The notes under the pieces: model-generated
What the model was told of the DNA's origin: nothing
Databases searched by the model: none
The model's input: the letters and a program-made list of their open reading frames with translations, nothing else
Made by a program: the position numbers and the translations under genes
Source: Sphingobium sp. EP60837
GTDB lineage: Bacteria > Pseudomonadota > Alphaproteobacteria > Sphingomonadales > Sphingomonadaceae
DNA length: 64,000 bases
NCBI RefSeq assembly: GCF_001658005.1
Contig: NZ_CP015988.1
Coordinates: 124,001-188,000, forward strand
Direction of reading: 5' to 3'
Shown: piece by piece, positions 25,796 to 34,629 of the stretch
Position numbering within the stretch: the first letter of the stretch is position 1
Layout of the letters: every line of letters starts with the position of its first letter

Positions 25796-26563
25796 GTGTT
25801 GGATGCAGACGGCGATCCGGAGTTTATGACGTCGCTAGCAAAGGGATTGGCAGTTTTGCGCTGCTTTGCTGACGCGCAGACACCTATGACCATTGCGCAA
25901 GCCGCGAAAATGACAGCGTTGAGCCGCCCCTCCGTTAAGCGCTGCCTGCATACGTTGGTGCGGCTAGGATATGCGGCGCTGGACGGCACACGTTACACGC
26001 TTCGGCCCAAAGCGCTGGCCTTGGGTTATGCATACCTGTCGTCCAGCCCTCTGGCGATTCGCGCTCAGCCGATGCTCGATCAGTTGCGCGACGAGCTTCA
26101 CGAAAGCTGCTCGGTTGGCGTGCTCGAAGAAGATGAGGTCTATTATGTCGCGCGCGCGGAGATCTCGCGGATCATGTCGATTGCTCTGCGAGCGGGAAGC
26201 CGCCTGCCCCTTTATTGTACGTCCATGGGGCGGATATTGCTGGCTGCGCAGGATCGGCAGAGCCAGATCAGCTATCTTAGGCGAACCAGGCTGATTGCCC
26301 GGACTGATTACACATGCACTCAGCCTTCCGACCTTCTGGAGATACTGGCGAGCGTCGCTGAGGAAGGCTATGCGATCGTCGACCAGGAATTGGAAGTTGG
26401 GCTTCGCTCCGTCTCTGTTCCAATCCTAGGTCGCCGTGGCGTTGTAGCCGCGCTCAACATCGGAACTCAGGCGGCTCGCGTGCCGGTGACTGAATTGAGG
26501 ACGCGCTATCTCCCTGCGCTACGTCGCATCGCGCAGGAGCTGACGGCTGTAGGGTTTGGGTGA
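25796..26563 (+). CDS. IclR-family transcriptional regulator (PcaR/PcaU-like)
   Basis: A 255-residue IclR-type regulator. The winged helix-turn-helix occupies about residues 10-75 (SLAKGLAVLRCFADAQTPMT, then ALSRPSVKRCLHTL), and the effector-binding domain follows (GVLEEDEVYYVARAE; GYAIVDQELEVGLRSVSVPI). The GTG start at 25796 has GGAG upstream; an earlier in-frame TTG would start inside the operator. It is divergent from pcaIJF, so it most likely controls them in response to a pathway intermediate such as 3-oxoadipate (family knowledge, not shown here). Confidence 0.88.
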   Translation: MLDADGDPEFMTSLAKGLAVLRCFADAQTPMTIAQAAKMTALSRPSVKRCLHTLVRLGYAALDGTRYTLRPKALALGYAYLSSSPLAIRAQPMLDQLRDELHESCSVGVLEEDEVYYVARAEISRIMSIALRAGSRLPLYCTSMGRILLAAQDRQSQISYLRRTRLIARTDYTCTQPSDLLEILASVAEEGYAIVDQELEVGLRSVSVPILGRRGVVAALNIGTQAARVPVTELRTRYLPALRRIAQELTAVGFG

Positions 26564-27210
26564 AAGCGGACTTCAGCTTCGCACGAGCATCAGCTTCGCA
26601 ATTCAGCGCCTCCGATGTTGCTTCCTCCTCGGTCGACTTCCTTGACGGACCCTGCTATCCTGCTGCGACGTTGGATTGCATGTTGGCGGTCAGGAAGCAT
26701 CCAATGAGCGATCTTTCTGTTGCCGATTACTAGTGTGATATACAGTTCGGCCTACCTTAGGTCGAAACGAAGAGTAGATGCCCCAGTCGGTGGGGGCGGC
26801 TCATCAAGCGACCGCTGGTGGCTTCCTGTAAATACCAATCCTAACCTCCGCGACGGCAGACCGATCGCGGAGCATCGCGGTCTTGAGCCAGGTCGCGGCA
26901 CTTGCGACTTGATAAACTTCCCTTGAATGGCGAACTGCGCTCGTCTTCGCTGAATCCGGAGGGATCGGAAAGTAACTCAACGCCTGTCAAAATGGGGGGA
27001 TGCCCCTGGGAACGACGGGGAGCGGCGCTTGCTTGGGATTCAAGGCTTCTAGCACGGCGTGTCGAATTTTGGCGGGTGATGGATGTCCGTTGAATACGAA
27101 AGCGACCCGGCGGCTTCCTCCCAACCTTTCGCCGCGACCTAGCGATCGCGTGCGCATCGAGATTGGCCTTGCGCCTTCCGAACGGTATATGATTTCGTGA
27201 AGGGAAAATT
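26564..27210. other. Gene-poor stretch between regulators
   Basis: No gene with start signals or family resemblance is visible in these 647 bases. Frames present are short and read unrelated, arginine-rich sequence. An AGGGAAAA ribosome site at the end belongs to the LacI-type gene. No operator-like motif was found. Confidence 0.4.
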
Positions 27211-28251
27211 ATGCCGAAGCAGAGAAAGACAGGTAGCAACGGGGGAGAAGCAACCGTTCGCATGGGGGACGTGGCCAAGCATCTCGGGGTATCGAAGATG
27301 ACTGTGTCACGCGCGTTGAATAAGCCAGGCCGTGTTTCCGCAACGATGCGTGAGCGGGTGCTTAGCGCCGTAGAGGAGATCGGCTATCTGCCGAACCAGC
27401 TGGCAAGCAGCCTCTCGTCCAATCGGTCGATGATCGTAGGGTTGATTGTTCCGAGCATCGAGAACTCAATCTATACTTCGACAGTGGCAGGACTATCGCA
27501 GATAATGAGGGAGGCCGGTTGCCATGTGATGATCGCGGAGTCCAACAACAGCCCTGACGAGGAAGAGAAGCTTGTTACTGCGTTTCTCGCGCACCGTGTC
27601 GGCGGACTGGTCCTCCATGGGACAAGGCACACGGAGCGCGCAATTAAGCTCATCCGCGCCTCCGGCGTGCCGGTCGTGGAGAACGGCAATATTCCCCTCG
27701 ATCCTCTAGATATGGTTGTCGGATTCTCCAATTTCGATGCGGCGCATGCAATGACCATGCATCTGGGGCGACTGGGCTACAAACATATAGCGCTCGCCAC
27801 GCTGTCATCAGTCAATAATGACCGGGCGCATGATCGCGTGCAGGGGTATCGCTTGGCGCTCGAAGAACTTGGTCACTCGCCCGATCCGCGGCTGATCATC
27901 GAATGCGGGCGCGGCGTGACAGCCGGCGCTGAGATGGTTAGCCATCTCGTGGAAACGGCGCCGGAAGTCGATGCGCTGTTCTGCGCCGGCGACGTCATTG
28001 CCTTGGGTGCTTTATTCGAGTGTCAGAAGCGGGGCTGGGCAGTGCCTGAGAGGCTTGCCATCGCAAGTTTCGATGATGTGGAAATACTTCGGCATGTTAC
28101 CCCCGCGATCACCACACTGCGCCTTCCGCGCGGAGAAATTGGCGTGCAGTCCGCCATGCTATTGACCTCCCGAATGATGGGGCGCGCTGATGATGCGCGA
28201 GGCAGGGTGATCAAACTGAATTTCGAAATCATTCAGCGCGGCAGCACCTAA
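27211..28251 (+). CDS. LacI-family transcriptional regulator
   Basis: A 346-residue LacI/GalR-type regulator. The helix-turn-helix and hinge are near residues 14-65 (VRMGDVAKHLGVSKMTVSRA; VLSAVEEIGYLPNQLASSL), followed by the periplasmic-binding-protein-like effector domain (GLIVPSIENSIYTSTVAGL; FDDVEILRHVTPAITTLRLP). ATG 27211 follows AGGGAAAA. Such regulators usually bind a CG-centred palindrome; GGWTACCGGTATCC occurs three times in the window (28304, 34044, 38194), the nearest only 53 bp after this gene, and is the obvious candidate operator. The effector may be a sugar or, as in some sphingomonad clusters, an aromatic intermediate. Confidence 0.9.
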   Translation: MPKQRKTGSNGGEATVRMGDVAKHLGVSKMTVSRALNKPGRVSATMRERVLSAVEEIGYLPNQLASSLSSNRSMIVGLIVPSIENSIYTSTVAGLSQIMREAGCHVMIAESNNSPDEEEKLVTAFLAHRVGGLVLHGTRHTERAIKLIRASGVPVVENGNIPLDPLDMVVGFSNFDAAHAMTMHLGRLGYKHIALATLSSVNNDRAHDRVQGYRLALEELGHSPDPRLIIECGRGVTAGAEMVSHLVETAPEVDALFCAGDVIALGALFECQKRGWAVPERLAIASFDDVEILRHVTPAITTLRLPRGEIGVQSAMLLTSRMMGRADDARGRVIKLNFEIIQRGST

Positions 28252-28303
28252 AGTTACATGAGAGAATTGCCTCCGCGAAAGATGCTCGCTATCGGAGCGG
28301 AAT

Positions 28304-28317
28304 GGTTACCGGTATCC
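28304..28317. promoter_or_regulatory. Candidate LacI operator 1
   Basis: GGTTACCGGTATCC, a palindrome centred on CG with one mismatched pair, 56 bp upstream of the SDR start. The core is identical to the site at 34044. Confidence 0.6.
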
Positions 28318-28372
28318 ACGCGACATTTCGGCTTGATAGTGCCGCAGTCAAAATCAGGGGCGGGCGAAGAAA

Positions 28373-29188
28373 ATGACAACGGCAACGGTAAACGAAAACG
28401 GCGCGTTCGGGTTGAAAGGGAGGCGCGCTCTAGTAACAGGATCGACCGGCGGACTGGGCCTGGCGCTCGCCCAGGCATTGTCCCGCGCAGGTTGCGACGT
28501 GATGCTTAGCGGCCTGGAAGCCAGTGCCAAAGTTCAGCCGCAGATTGATTCGATACGCCTGGAATCGGATTCAATCGTAGCCTATCGGCAAGCTGATCTT
28601 TCATCGATCGACGGCGTGAATGCGCTCGTCGATGCAACTGCCAAGCAGCTTAGCGGGGTGGACATTCTCGTTAATAACGCGGTCGTCCGACACTTCGGTC
28701 CGATTGCCGATTTGTCGCCAGAGAATTGGGAACACGGTTTGGCCGTCAACTTGTCAGCGGCGTTTTATAGTACCCGCCGAGTGTTACCGGCCATGCGGCA
28801 GAACGGATTTGGCCGCATATTTAATATGGTTTCGGTCTACGGCTTGAGGGGTACACCGGACCGGGTCGGGTATGTGACCGCCAAGGCCGCTCTCATCGGG
28901 CTAACCCGGGCCGTGGCACTGGAAAACTTGGACTATGATATCACCTGCCATGCACTCTGTCCGGGGTCGGTCCTGACGCCGGGTACCGAAGAGCGCGTCG
29001 AGGCTATGGTTGCTGAGGGCCTTGATCGAGCGGCCGCCGAACGTCGGTTCCTTGAGGGTAAGCAACCCAGCGGCAGGTTTGTATCGACCAGCAGTGTGGC
29101 TGACCTGCTTGTTTTTCTGTGCGGTCCGGTCGCGCAGGACATGACCGGATCCCTGTTGCCGGTTGAAGGTGGATGGCTGGCCAGTTGA
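28373..29188 (+). CDS. SDR family oxidoreductase
   Basis: A 271-residue classical SDR. TGSTGGLG near residue 23 binds the cofactor, NNAVV stands in the NNAG position, and the catalytic Ser, Tyr and Lys are in NMVSVYG and YVTAKAAL. PGSVLTPGTEERVEAMV near 205 resembles 3-hydroxybutyrate/gluconate dehydrogenases. It opens a plus-strand set SDR, beta-hydroxyacid dehydrogenase and MmgE/PrpD under the candidate LacI operator. ATG 28373 has a weak GGGCGAAG upstream. Substrate unknown. Confidence 0.86.
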   Translation: MTTATVNENGAFGLKGRRALVTGSTGGLGLALAQALSRAGCDVMLSGLEASAKVQPQIDSIRLESDSIVAYRQADLSSIDGVNALVDATAKQLSGVDILVNNAVVRHFGPIADLSPENWEHGLAVNLSAAFYSTRRVLPAMRQNGFGRIFNMVSVYGLRGTPDRVGYVTAKAALIGLTRAVALENLDYDITCHALCPGSVLTPGTEERVEAMVAEGLDRAAAERRFLEGKQPSGRFVSTSSVADLLVFLCGPVAQDMTGSLLPVEGGWLAS

Positions 29189-29290
29189 ACCATGGGTCAA
29201 GGGGCGGGCAGCCTGGAGGATCGGGGTTTCGCGGTCGTCTGGACGCATCGCTCGGACCGGCCACGTTGAACATAGATTGAGGAGAATGGA

Positions 29291-30199
29291 GTGACAGGTC
29301 AGAAAATAGGGTTCGCTGGGGTTGGGCGAATGGGTGCGCCGATGGTGCGGCGATTGCTCGAAGCCGGTTATGAGGTGACCGTCTTCGATCCGAACGCGGA
29401 GGCTGTCTCCTCTCTGCAAGAGAGGGGCGCTCGTGCTGCCTTGACGCCTGCCGAACTGGCAAAAAACAGCGACATCATATTCTTGTCGCTGCCGACGCCC
29501 GACATCGTCGAGCAAGTGATCGGCGGCGAAAATGGGATGATCGAGGCAGGAGGCGAACGGATCGTGGTCGATCTTTCCACCACGGGCCCGAGCGTGGCGC
29601 AAAAAATGGCCGCCATGCTGTCGAGCGTCGGCATGTTGCCAGTGGATTGCCCGGTCAGTGGCGGGGTCGCGGGTGCCGAACGCGGAACGCTGGCGCTGAT
29701 GGCGGCATGCGCAAACGATGTTCTGCCGCGGATTCGCCCCGTGCTCGAGAATTTGGGCACGCTGACCCATGTCGGCGAGCAGGTGGGCATGGCGCAGATG
29801 CTGAAGGTGCTCAACAACATCATTTCAGTCACTTCGCTGGCGATATGCTCGGAAGCTCTGGTGGCCGGTGTGAAGGCAGGTCTTGATCCGCAGATCATGA
29901 TGGACGTGATCAATGCGGGTTCGGGCCGGACCAATGCGACGACGGACAAAATTCCGAAATACGTCCTGACTCGTCAGTTCGACTTTGGCTTTGCGCTCGG
30001 GCTCTCGGCCAAGGATCTGCGCCTTTGCATTGAGGAGACGGCGAAGCTGGGCGCGCCGATGGCGGTGGGCGGCGCGGTGAGGCAGATGGTCGACGCCGCG
30101 GTCGAGCATCTTGGACCCGCCGCAGATCTCACCGAGATCATCCGACCGCTCGAACAACAGGCGGGCGTGGAAGTGTCCGGCGACCGAAAGGAGCGTTGA
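29291..30199 (+). CDS. 3-hydroxyisobutyrate dehydrogenase-like beta-hydroxyacid dehydrogenase
   Basis: A 302-residue beta-hydroxyacid dehydrogenase, paralogous to the gene at 7311. GFAGVGRMGAPM at residues 7-18 is the Rossmann loop, DCPVSGGVAGAERG near 118 the substrate signature and MAQMLKVLNNI near 165 holds the catalytic Lys. The GTG start follows AGGAGAATG. It lies 102 bp after the SDR and 4 bp before the likely start of the MmgE/PrpD gene, implying one operon. The pair of paralogues, one near each GcvT-like demethylase half of the island, suggests related steps on different intermediates. Confidence 0.87.
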   Translation: MTGQKIGFAGVGRMGAPMVRRLLEAGYEVTVFDPNAEAVSSLQERGARAALTPAELAKNSDIIFLSLPTPDIVEQVIGGENGMIEAGGERIVVDLSTTGPSVAQKMAAMLSSVGMLPVDCPVSGGVAGAERGTLALMAACANDVLPRIRPVLENLGTLTHVGEQVGMAQMLKVLNNIISVTSLAICSEALVAGVKAGLDPQIMMDVINAGSGRTNATTDKIPKYVLTRQFDFGFALGLSAKDLRLCIEETAKLGAPMAVGGAVRQMVDAAVEHLGPAADLTEIIRPLEQQAGVEVSGDRKER

Positions 30200-30203
30200 G
30201 CCA

Positions 30204-31634
30204 GTGGCCGATCTCATCTCTGACGGTGGTCAAGTGCAAGAAATGTTGCCGACGATGAGCCGTCAGCTTGCCTCGTTTGTCGCAGGCTCCCAGCTTGAAG
30301 CCATCCCTGCTCATGTGCGGCACCATGCGGTTCTGGCGCTCTTCAATGCTTTTGCCGCGGGGCTGGCGGGGGCGGGTGACGACGTCATCGCGCGACTAGG
30401 CGTCGCGTTCGAATCAGTGTCAGGGACGGGCAATCATGGTCTCATCGGCAGCGCGGGCCGGCACGATATTCAGTCAGCCGCCTTCATCAATGCCGCGACG
30501 ATGAACGTTCTCGATTTCGACGACACCCACATACCCACGATCATCCATCCCACATCCGTGGTGGCCCCGGCCGTGCTCGCCCTGGCCGAGCGACTTGCGC
30601 TGTCTGGTGCCGAGGCTTTGCACGCTTTGGTCCTGGGCATGGAAGTCACCTGCCGAATTGGCAATGCGGTTACGCCGGGTCACTATGCCCGCGGCTGGCA
30701 TATCACGGCGACCTGCGGCATATTCGGTGCAGCGGCGGCCTGCGCAAAGTTGCTAGGCCTGGATGAGCAAGCCACCCTGTGGGCGCTCGGCAACGCCTCA
30801 TCGCAAGCTGGCGGCCTGGTCGAAACGCTCGGCTTTATGTCCAAGAGCGTGGGGGTGGGAGCCGCCGCGCGGGGCGGCCTTATGTCGGCGATCATGGCAA
30901 AGGGCGGCGTGCAGGGGCCGCCGCTTCCTCTTGAGGGGCCGCGCGGCTTTGTGCAGGTCACCTCTGATCGTCCGGAATTCGAACGCCTGCACACCGGCCT
31001 GGGAGAGGAATGGGACATGTTGCAAACCATGTTCAAACCCTATCCCTGTGGCGTTGTCCTCAACCCTGTCATCGATGCAAGCCTGACTGCGCGGAACCTT
31101 CTGCGCATCGACCCTGCCCAGGTCAGTTCTATCGTTGTGACCGGCAACCCGTTGCTGAGGAACCGGGCGGATCGCCCTGCAATTACCGCCGGGCGCGAGG
31201 CGCAGGTCAGCGCTCAACACGCGATCGCGGCGAGCCTTCTTAAAGGCGCGGCTGGCGCAGCCGAATTTAGCGATGCCGCTGTCGCCGATCCGCATTTGCG
31301 GGCGTTTCGAGCCAAGGTGCGATCAGTCGAGGTGGATCAAGACATCCCAATTGAAGCCGTGAGGCTGCGCATCGAATTGACGAACGGGGAAGCGGTCGAT
31401 GTGGAGGAGGTCTGCGCCCGGGGCAGCGCAGCGCGCCCAATGGACGATGGTGACCTGTCCGCTAAAATGACTGCTGCAGCCAAGTTTGGCTGCCCGGGAC
31501 TGGATTGCGAACCTTTGGCGGATGCGCTGTGGAATGTGCGCGATGTACCGGAAGCCTCGATATTGATGAAACTGGCTAACCCCGCGGATAGCGACGCAGC
31601 AGCAAGGCATGTCCGGTCAAATCTTCTGGTATGA
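30204..31634 (+). CDS. MmgE/PrpD family protein
   Basis: A 476-residue member of the MmgE/PrpD fold, which includes 2-methylcitrate dehydratase, cis-aconitate decarboxylase and iminodisuccinate epimerase-like proteins. The helical domain begins with LASFVAGSQLEAIPAHVRHH and carries the conserved NVLDFDDTHIPTIIHPTSVV motif near 105-125; the lid domain contains FKPYPCGVVLNPVIDA near 285. The GTG 30204 start places AGGAG about eleven bases upstream. It is the third gene of the 28.4-31.6 kb unit. A dehydratase or hydratase step on a di- or tricarboxylate-like intermediate is a fair guess. Its 3' end carries an operator-like motif for the next gene. Confidence 0.83.
   Translation: MADLISDGGQVQEMLPTMSRQLASFVAGSQLEAIPAHVRHHAVLALFNAFAAGLAGAGDDVIARLGVAFESVSGTGNHGLIGSAGRHDIQSAAFINAATMNVLDFDDTHIPTIIHPTSVVAPAVLALAERLALSGAEALHALVLGMEVTCRIGNAVTPGHYARGWHITATCGIFGAAAACAKLLGLDEQATLWALGNASSQAGGLVETLGFMSKSVGVGAAARGGLMSAIMAKGGVQGPPLPLEGPRGFVQVTSDRPEFERLHTGLGEEWDMLQTMFKPYPCGVVLNPVIDASLTARNLLRIDPAQVSSIVVTGNPLLRNRADRPAITAGREAQVSAQHAIAASLLKGAAGAAEFSDAAVADPHLRAFRAKVRSVEVDQDIPIEAVRLRIELTNGEAVDVEEVCARGSAARPMDDGDLSAKMTAAAKFGCPGLDCEPLADALWNVRDVPEASILMKLANPADSDAAARHVRSNLLV
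31607..31623. promoter_or_regulatory. CCGGACA-box before the lactonase-like gene
   Basis: GCATGTCCGGTCAAAT overlaps the last codons of the MmgE/PrpD gene and lies about 100 bp before the next start. The match to the consensus is good but, being within coding sequence, it could be chance. Confidence 0.4.
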
Positions 31635-31720
31635 TGAGCATGCGGGATTTAAGATGGGTTGCCCGGACGGTGGGCATGACCCGGTTGATATTGGTCTTCC
31701 CAGATGCATGAGTGCAGACG

Positions 31721-32521
31721 ATGACAGATTTTCCGCAATATGAAATCCTCGCTCTCCGTTATGCGGTCAACGAACGACAGGTGGCGACGCATAATTTCAT
31801 CGATGGGGACGATCATGATCGCCTGATGCCGCTGGATTATTATATGTGGGTTATTCGGTCGGGTGATCGTGCCTTTCTGGTCGACACAGGCTTTGATGCG
31901 GAGGCCGCGGCCCAGCGGGGCCGAAGATTGCTTGCGACGCCTCAGCAATTGCTCGGCAAGATCGGCCTCGCGCCGTCCGATATCTCCGACGTCATCATCA
32001 CCCATCTTCATTACGACCACGCGGGCAATCGTGACCTTTTTGGCGGCGCGCGGTTCCACATCCAGGATCGCGAGATGGCCTATGCGACTGGACGCTGCAT
32101 GTGCCATGCGAGCTTACGCTCTCCGTTTGACGGGCGCGATGTCGCGGCGATGGTGGGACGTGTGTTCAGCGGCCATGTCTGTTTCCACGACGGTTCGGCA
32201 ACGCTTGCCCCAGGTGTCGAACTGCACCGGGTAGGGGGACATACAGACGGGCTTCAGGTCGTGCGGGTATGGACCCGGCGTGGTTGGGTTGTACTGGCTT
32301 CGGACGCCAGTCATTTCTATGCCAACATGAATGAAGGCCGCAGCTTCCCGGTCGTCTATAATCTGGGAGACATGTACGAGGGCCACAGCACATGTTTTCG
32401 TCTGGCCGATGCGCCGCAAAATGTCATTCCAGGTCATGATCCCCTGGTCATTAAATATTATCCAGCGTTGCGACCTGAACTCGAAGGCATGATCATAAGG
32501 CTCGATGCCGACCCGGTTTGA
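31721..32521 (+). CDS. Metallo-beta-lactamase-fold lactonase-like hydrolase
   Basis: A 266-residue MBL-fold metallohydrolase of the N-acyl-homoserine-lactonase (AttM/BlcC-like) type. The dizinc motif is THLHYDHAG near residues 93-101, with later ligands in RVGGHTDG and ASDASHFY. Such enzymes open lactones. It has a frameshifted near-twin at 54059-54849, with long shared stretches such as FHIQDREMAYATGRCMCHA. Start ATG 31721 is taken because the twin begins at the same residue. The physiological lactone is unknown; quorum quenching is possible but the catabolic setting makes an aromatic or aliphatic lactone more likely. Confidence 0.83.
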   Translation: MTDFPQYEILALRYAVNERQVATHNFIDGDDHDRLMPLDYYMWVIRSGDRAFLVDTGFDAEAAAQRGRRLLATPQQLLGKIGLAPSDISDVIITHLHYDHAGNRDLFGGARFHIQDREMAYATGRCMCHASLRSPFDGRDVAAMVGRVFSGHVCFHDGSATLAPGVELHRVGGHTDGLQVVRVWTRRGWVVLASDASHFYANMNEGRSFPVVYNLGDMYEGHSTCFRLADAPQNVIPGHDPLVIKYYPALRPELEGMIIRLDADPV

Positions 32522-32590
32522 AGGGGTTCAAGCTGGCCTAAGCATTCTGGGATGTGCCTCGTCGAGCAACACCCCAGATCGCAATGTTCC

Positions 32591-33853
32591 TCAGGCATCC
32601 TCCCCCGCATCGATATGGTGTCGAAGCCTCAGCTTGGCCAGCCATAAGAAGAACAGCACGGCAGGCGCCAGCATGGCCAACATAAGGTCGTGGGGGAGGG
32701 GGATGGAATGTTCGATGCCATGTAAAACATAGCCAAGAATGCCAACGAGATAGTAGGTGATCGCAACCACCGAGAGGCCCTCGACGGTCTCCTGGAGTCT
32801 CAGCTGCAGTCTCGCGCGGTGGTTCATGGATCTCAACAAGTCTCTGTTTTGCTGTGAAAGTGCCGTATCCACCCGCGTTCTCAACAGTGCTGTCGTCCAT
32901 GCTACGCGTTGGGACAGATCTTCTAGCCGGTCGGAAAAGGAGATGCAGGTTCGTACTGCCGGCAATAGTCGGCGGTCGGTGAAATCCTCTAACGTAGGGA
33001 AGCTGCTCAAGCGTTTTGTCCGGAGCTGCTGCAGGCGCTCCGTCGTCATTGCAGCATAAGCCTTTGACGCGCTCATCCGATAACGTGTGCTCGCCACGAT
33101 GGCCCCCAATTCGGCACTCAAGTCCGAAATGTCGTGCAGGAGTGTGGCGTCATCGGCGTCTATCATGGCGGTTTGACAAGTCAGCTCTGCCAACCGGCTC
33201 TCCAGTTGGGTCAGAGTTTTGGCCCATTGCTGCGCGACGGGCAGGCCAAGCAAAGCCATGTTACGATAATTGCCCAATTCCTGAACGCGCTGGATAGTCA
33301 GTGCAGCCTCGGTGCCGGACATATTCCGGTTGACGACGAGCAACCGACCGAACCCGTCAGGCTTGAGGCGGAAGTCCGACCAGATGGTGGCGCCGCCGTC
33401 CACGACCTCGCATATAACGAGATCATCCTGCTCAAACGAAGCGGCGACCACCTCGGGCATCTCACGATCCGAGAAGGCAATCTGGGTCGCGCGTACGACC
33501 TGGCCGTCTCCTTTGCTGAAATAATCGTGGGGCAGGCACCGGATTGCGTCCGCGTCGAAAGGAGCATCCAGAGCGCCGGGCCTGATGAAAGTATAGCTCA
33601 GTATCTCGGTATGACGCTCCCAGATGATCTGATAGCCGTCAACGGACAGGTTCAGGAAGTTTCGATCCGGATATTCATCCTGGCCGAAATCAAGCTCCGC
33701 CAGTAAGCGTAGCCTTTCCTGCTCCATTTTGTCGGGTGGCAGGAAGATCAGTATCTGCACAAGTCGGGTTGGCGCGCTGATCGGCGGCAACTTTCGCACG
33801 TGCATCTCGGTCGAAAGGAACACGCGGAAGGGATGGTTGGTGAACGAAAACAT
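32591..33853 (-). CDS. DUF3422 family protein, C-terminal membrane anchor
   Basis: A 420-residue protein of the uncharacterised DUF3422 family, common in proteobacteria. It starts with the family's N-terminal signature (FTNHPFRVFLSTEMHVRKLP), has a central helical region and ends with two likely membrane helices (VVAITYYLVGILGYVLHGIE and AMLAPAVLFFLWLA). ATG 33853 follows GGAAGAG; an upstream in-frame start would run through an operator-like site. It is convergent with the lactonase gene. The CCGGACA-type box 62 bp upstream suggests it is co-regulated with the catabolic genes. No biochemical role is known to me. Confidence 0.85.
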   Translation of the reverse strand: MFSFTNHPFRVFLSTEMHVRKLPPISAPTRLVQILIFLPPDKMEQERLRLLAELDFGQDEYPDRNFLNLSVDGYQIIWERHTEILSYTFIRPGALDAPFDADAIRCLPHDYFSKGDGQVVRATQIAFSDREMPEVVAASFEQDDLVICEVVDGGATIWSDFRLKPDGFGRLLVVNRNMSGTEAALTIQRVQELGNYRNMALLGLPVAQQWAKTLTQLESRLAELTCQTAMIDADDATLLHDISDLSAELGAIVASTRYRMSASKAYAAMTTERLQQLRTKRLSSFPTLEDFTDRRLLPAVRTCISFSDRLEDLSQRVAWTTALLRTRVDTALSQQNRDLLRSMNHRARLQLRLQETVEGLSVVAITYYLVGILGYVLHGIEHSIPLPHDLMLAMLAPAVLFFLWLAKLRLRHHIDAGEDA

Positions 33854-33914
33854 CGTGGATCTCTTCCCCCCAAAATAGGCCTGCAAGATAAACGACAGTC
33901 CTTCCTCGCACAAT

Positions 33915-33928
33915 CTTGTCCGGTCAAC
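33915..33928. promoter_or_regulatory. CCGGACA-box before the DUF3422 gene
   Basis: CTTGTCCGGTCAAC; on the gene's strand GTTGACCGGACAAG, a full consensus match. Confidence 0.6.
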
Positions 33929-34043
33929 TTATGACCAGCATGCTGCACCCAAGGCGAGCCTGCCATATTCGGCGCCCGGGCCGATCCGTCCCGTGGTCGC
34001 GCCTCAGCGCGACCTGGCGGCGAACCACCGGCGCTTTAGCGTT

Positions 34044-34057
34044 GGTTACCGGTATCC
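34044..34057. promoter_or_regulatory. Candidate LacI operator 2
   Basis: GGTTACCGGTATCC lies 42 bp before the hypothetical gene at 34099, which leads into the second MBL-fold gene. Confidence 0.6.
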
Positions 34058-34098
34058 TTCCGTGCTAGCTTGCCCTATTCGCTGCATTGGAGAGGGGC

Positions 34099-34629
34099 GT
34101 GCAACCGGTTTTAGATGCGAACACCACCGACCAGCTTCGGGCCTACATGGCAGACGCCCATCCCATCCATGAAATGCTTGGGCAGACCCTCACGCAACTT
34201 GCTGCCTGCTCCTTGCTACGGTTCAATCGGAACGGCCCGCAACTGCGCCTTGAACAGGCAATGGCGCAGGCCAGATTGGCAGCAGACAAGTGCCTCGAGC
34301 AGCTGCACGCGATGATTGTCAGTGACCCTGCCGTGCATCATTTTCATCATCTGTTTTCGTCCTGCAAAGCCATCCATCTGGGATTTCGCCTTCTGGAGGA
34401 TGCGATGTCCTCACATTCGGACGACCAGCAAGGAAGAAGGTTGGTCGATGCACTTTCCCTGGCGGTTCGGCACCGGCGCGCGGCAGCATCCATATTGCCG
34501 GGATTTGAAGGCGTCGACATCCATCATGCCTGCTGTGCCGCTCCCCGGTGCGCGAAAAGCGGGCCTCAAGATCATCAACAGCGAATAACGAGAGCAACCG
34601 ATGGCCAACTATTCCATATGGGTTCTTGA
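34099..34629 (+). CDS. Hypothetical helical protein
   Basis: A frame of about 176 codons from GTG 34099, which has GGAGAGGGGC directly upstream. It reads a helix-rich, His/Leu-rich sequence (MLGQTLTQLAACSLLRFN; HHFHHLFSSCKAIHLGFRLL) without signal peptide, membrane helix or recognised motif. Near the 3' end a neighbouring frame ends neatly (ARKAGLKIINSE, stop at 34588) before the next gene's RBS, whereas this frame overlaps that gene by 29 bp; a frameshift near 34530 is possible. The LacI-type palindrome just upstream suggests real expression. I do not recognise a family. Confidence 0.5.
   Translation: MQPVLDANTTDQLRAYMADAHPIHEMLGQTLTQLAACSLLRFNRNGPQLRLEQAMAQARLAADKCLEQLHAMIVSDPAVHHFHHLFSSCKAIHLGFRLLEDAMSSHSDDQQGRRLVDALSLAVRHRRAAASILPGFEGVDIHHACCAAPRCAKSGPQDHQQRITRATDGQLFHMGS

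Noticed and set aside
33005..33020. TTTGTCCGGAGC inside the DUF3422 gene as another operator
   Set aside because: Deep in coding sequence, only half of the motif, no promoter nearby.
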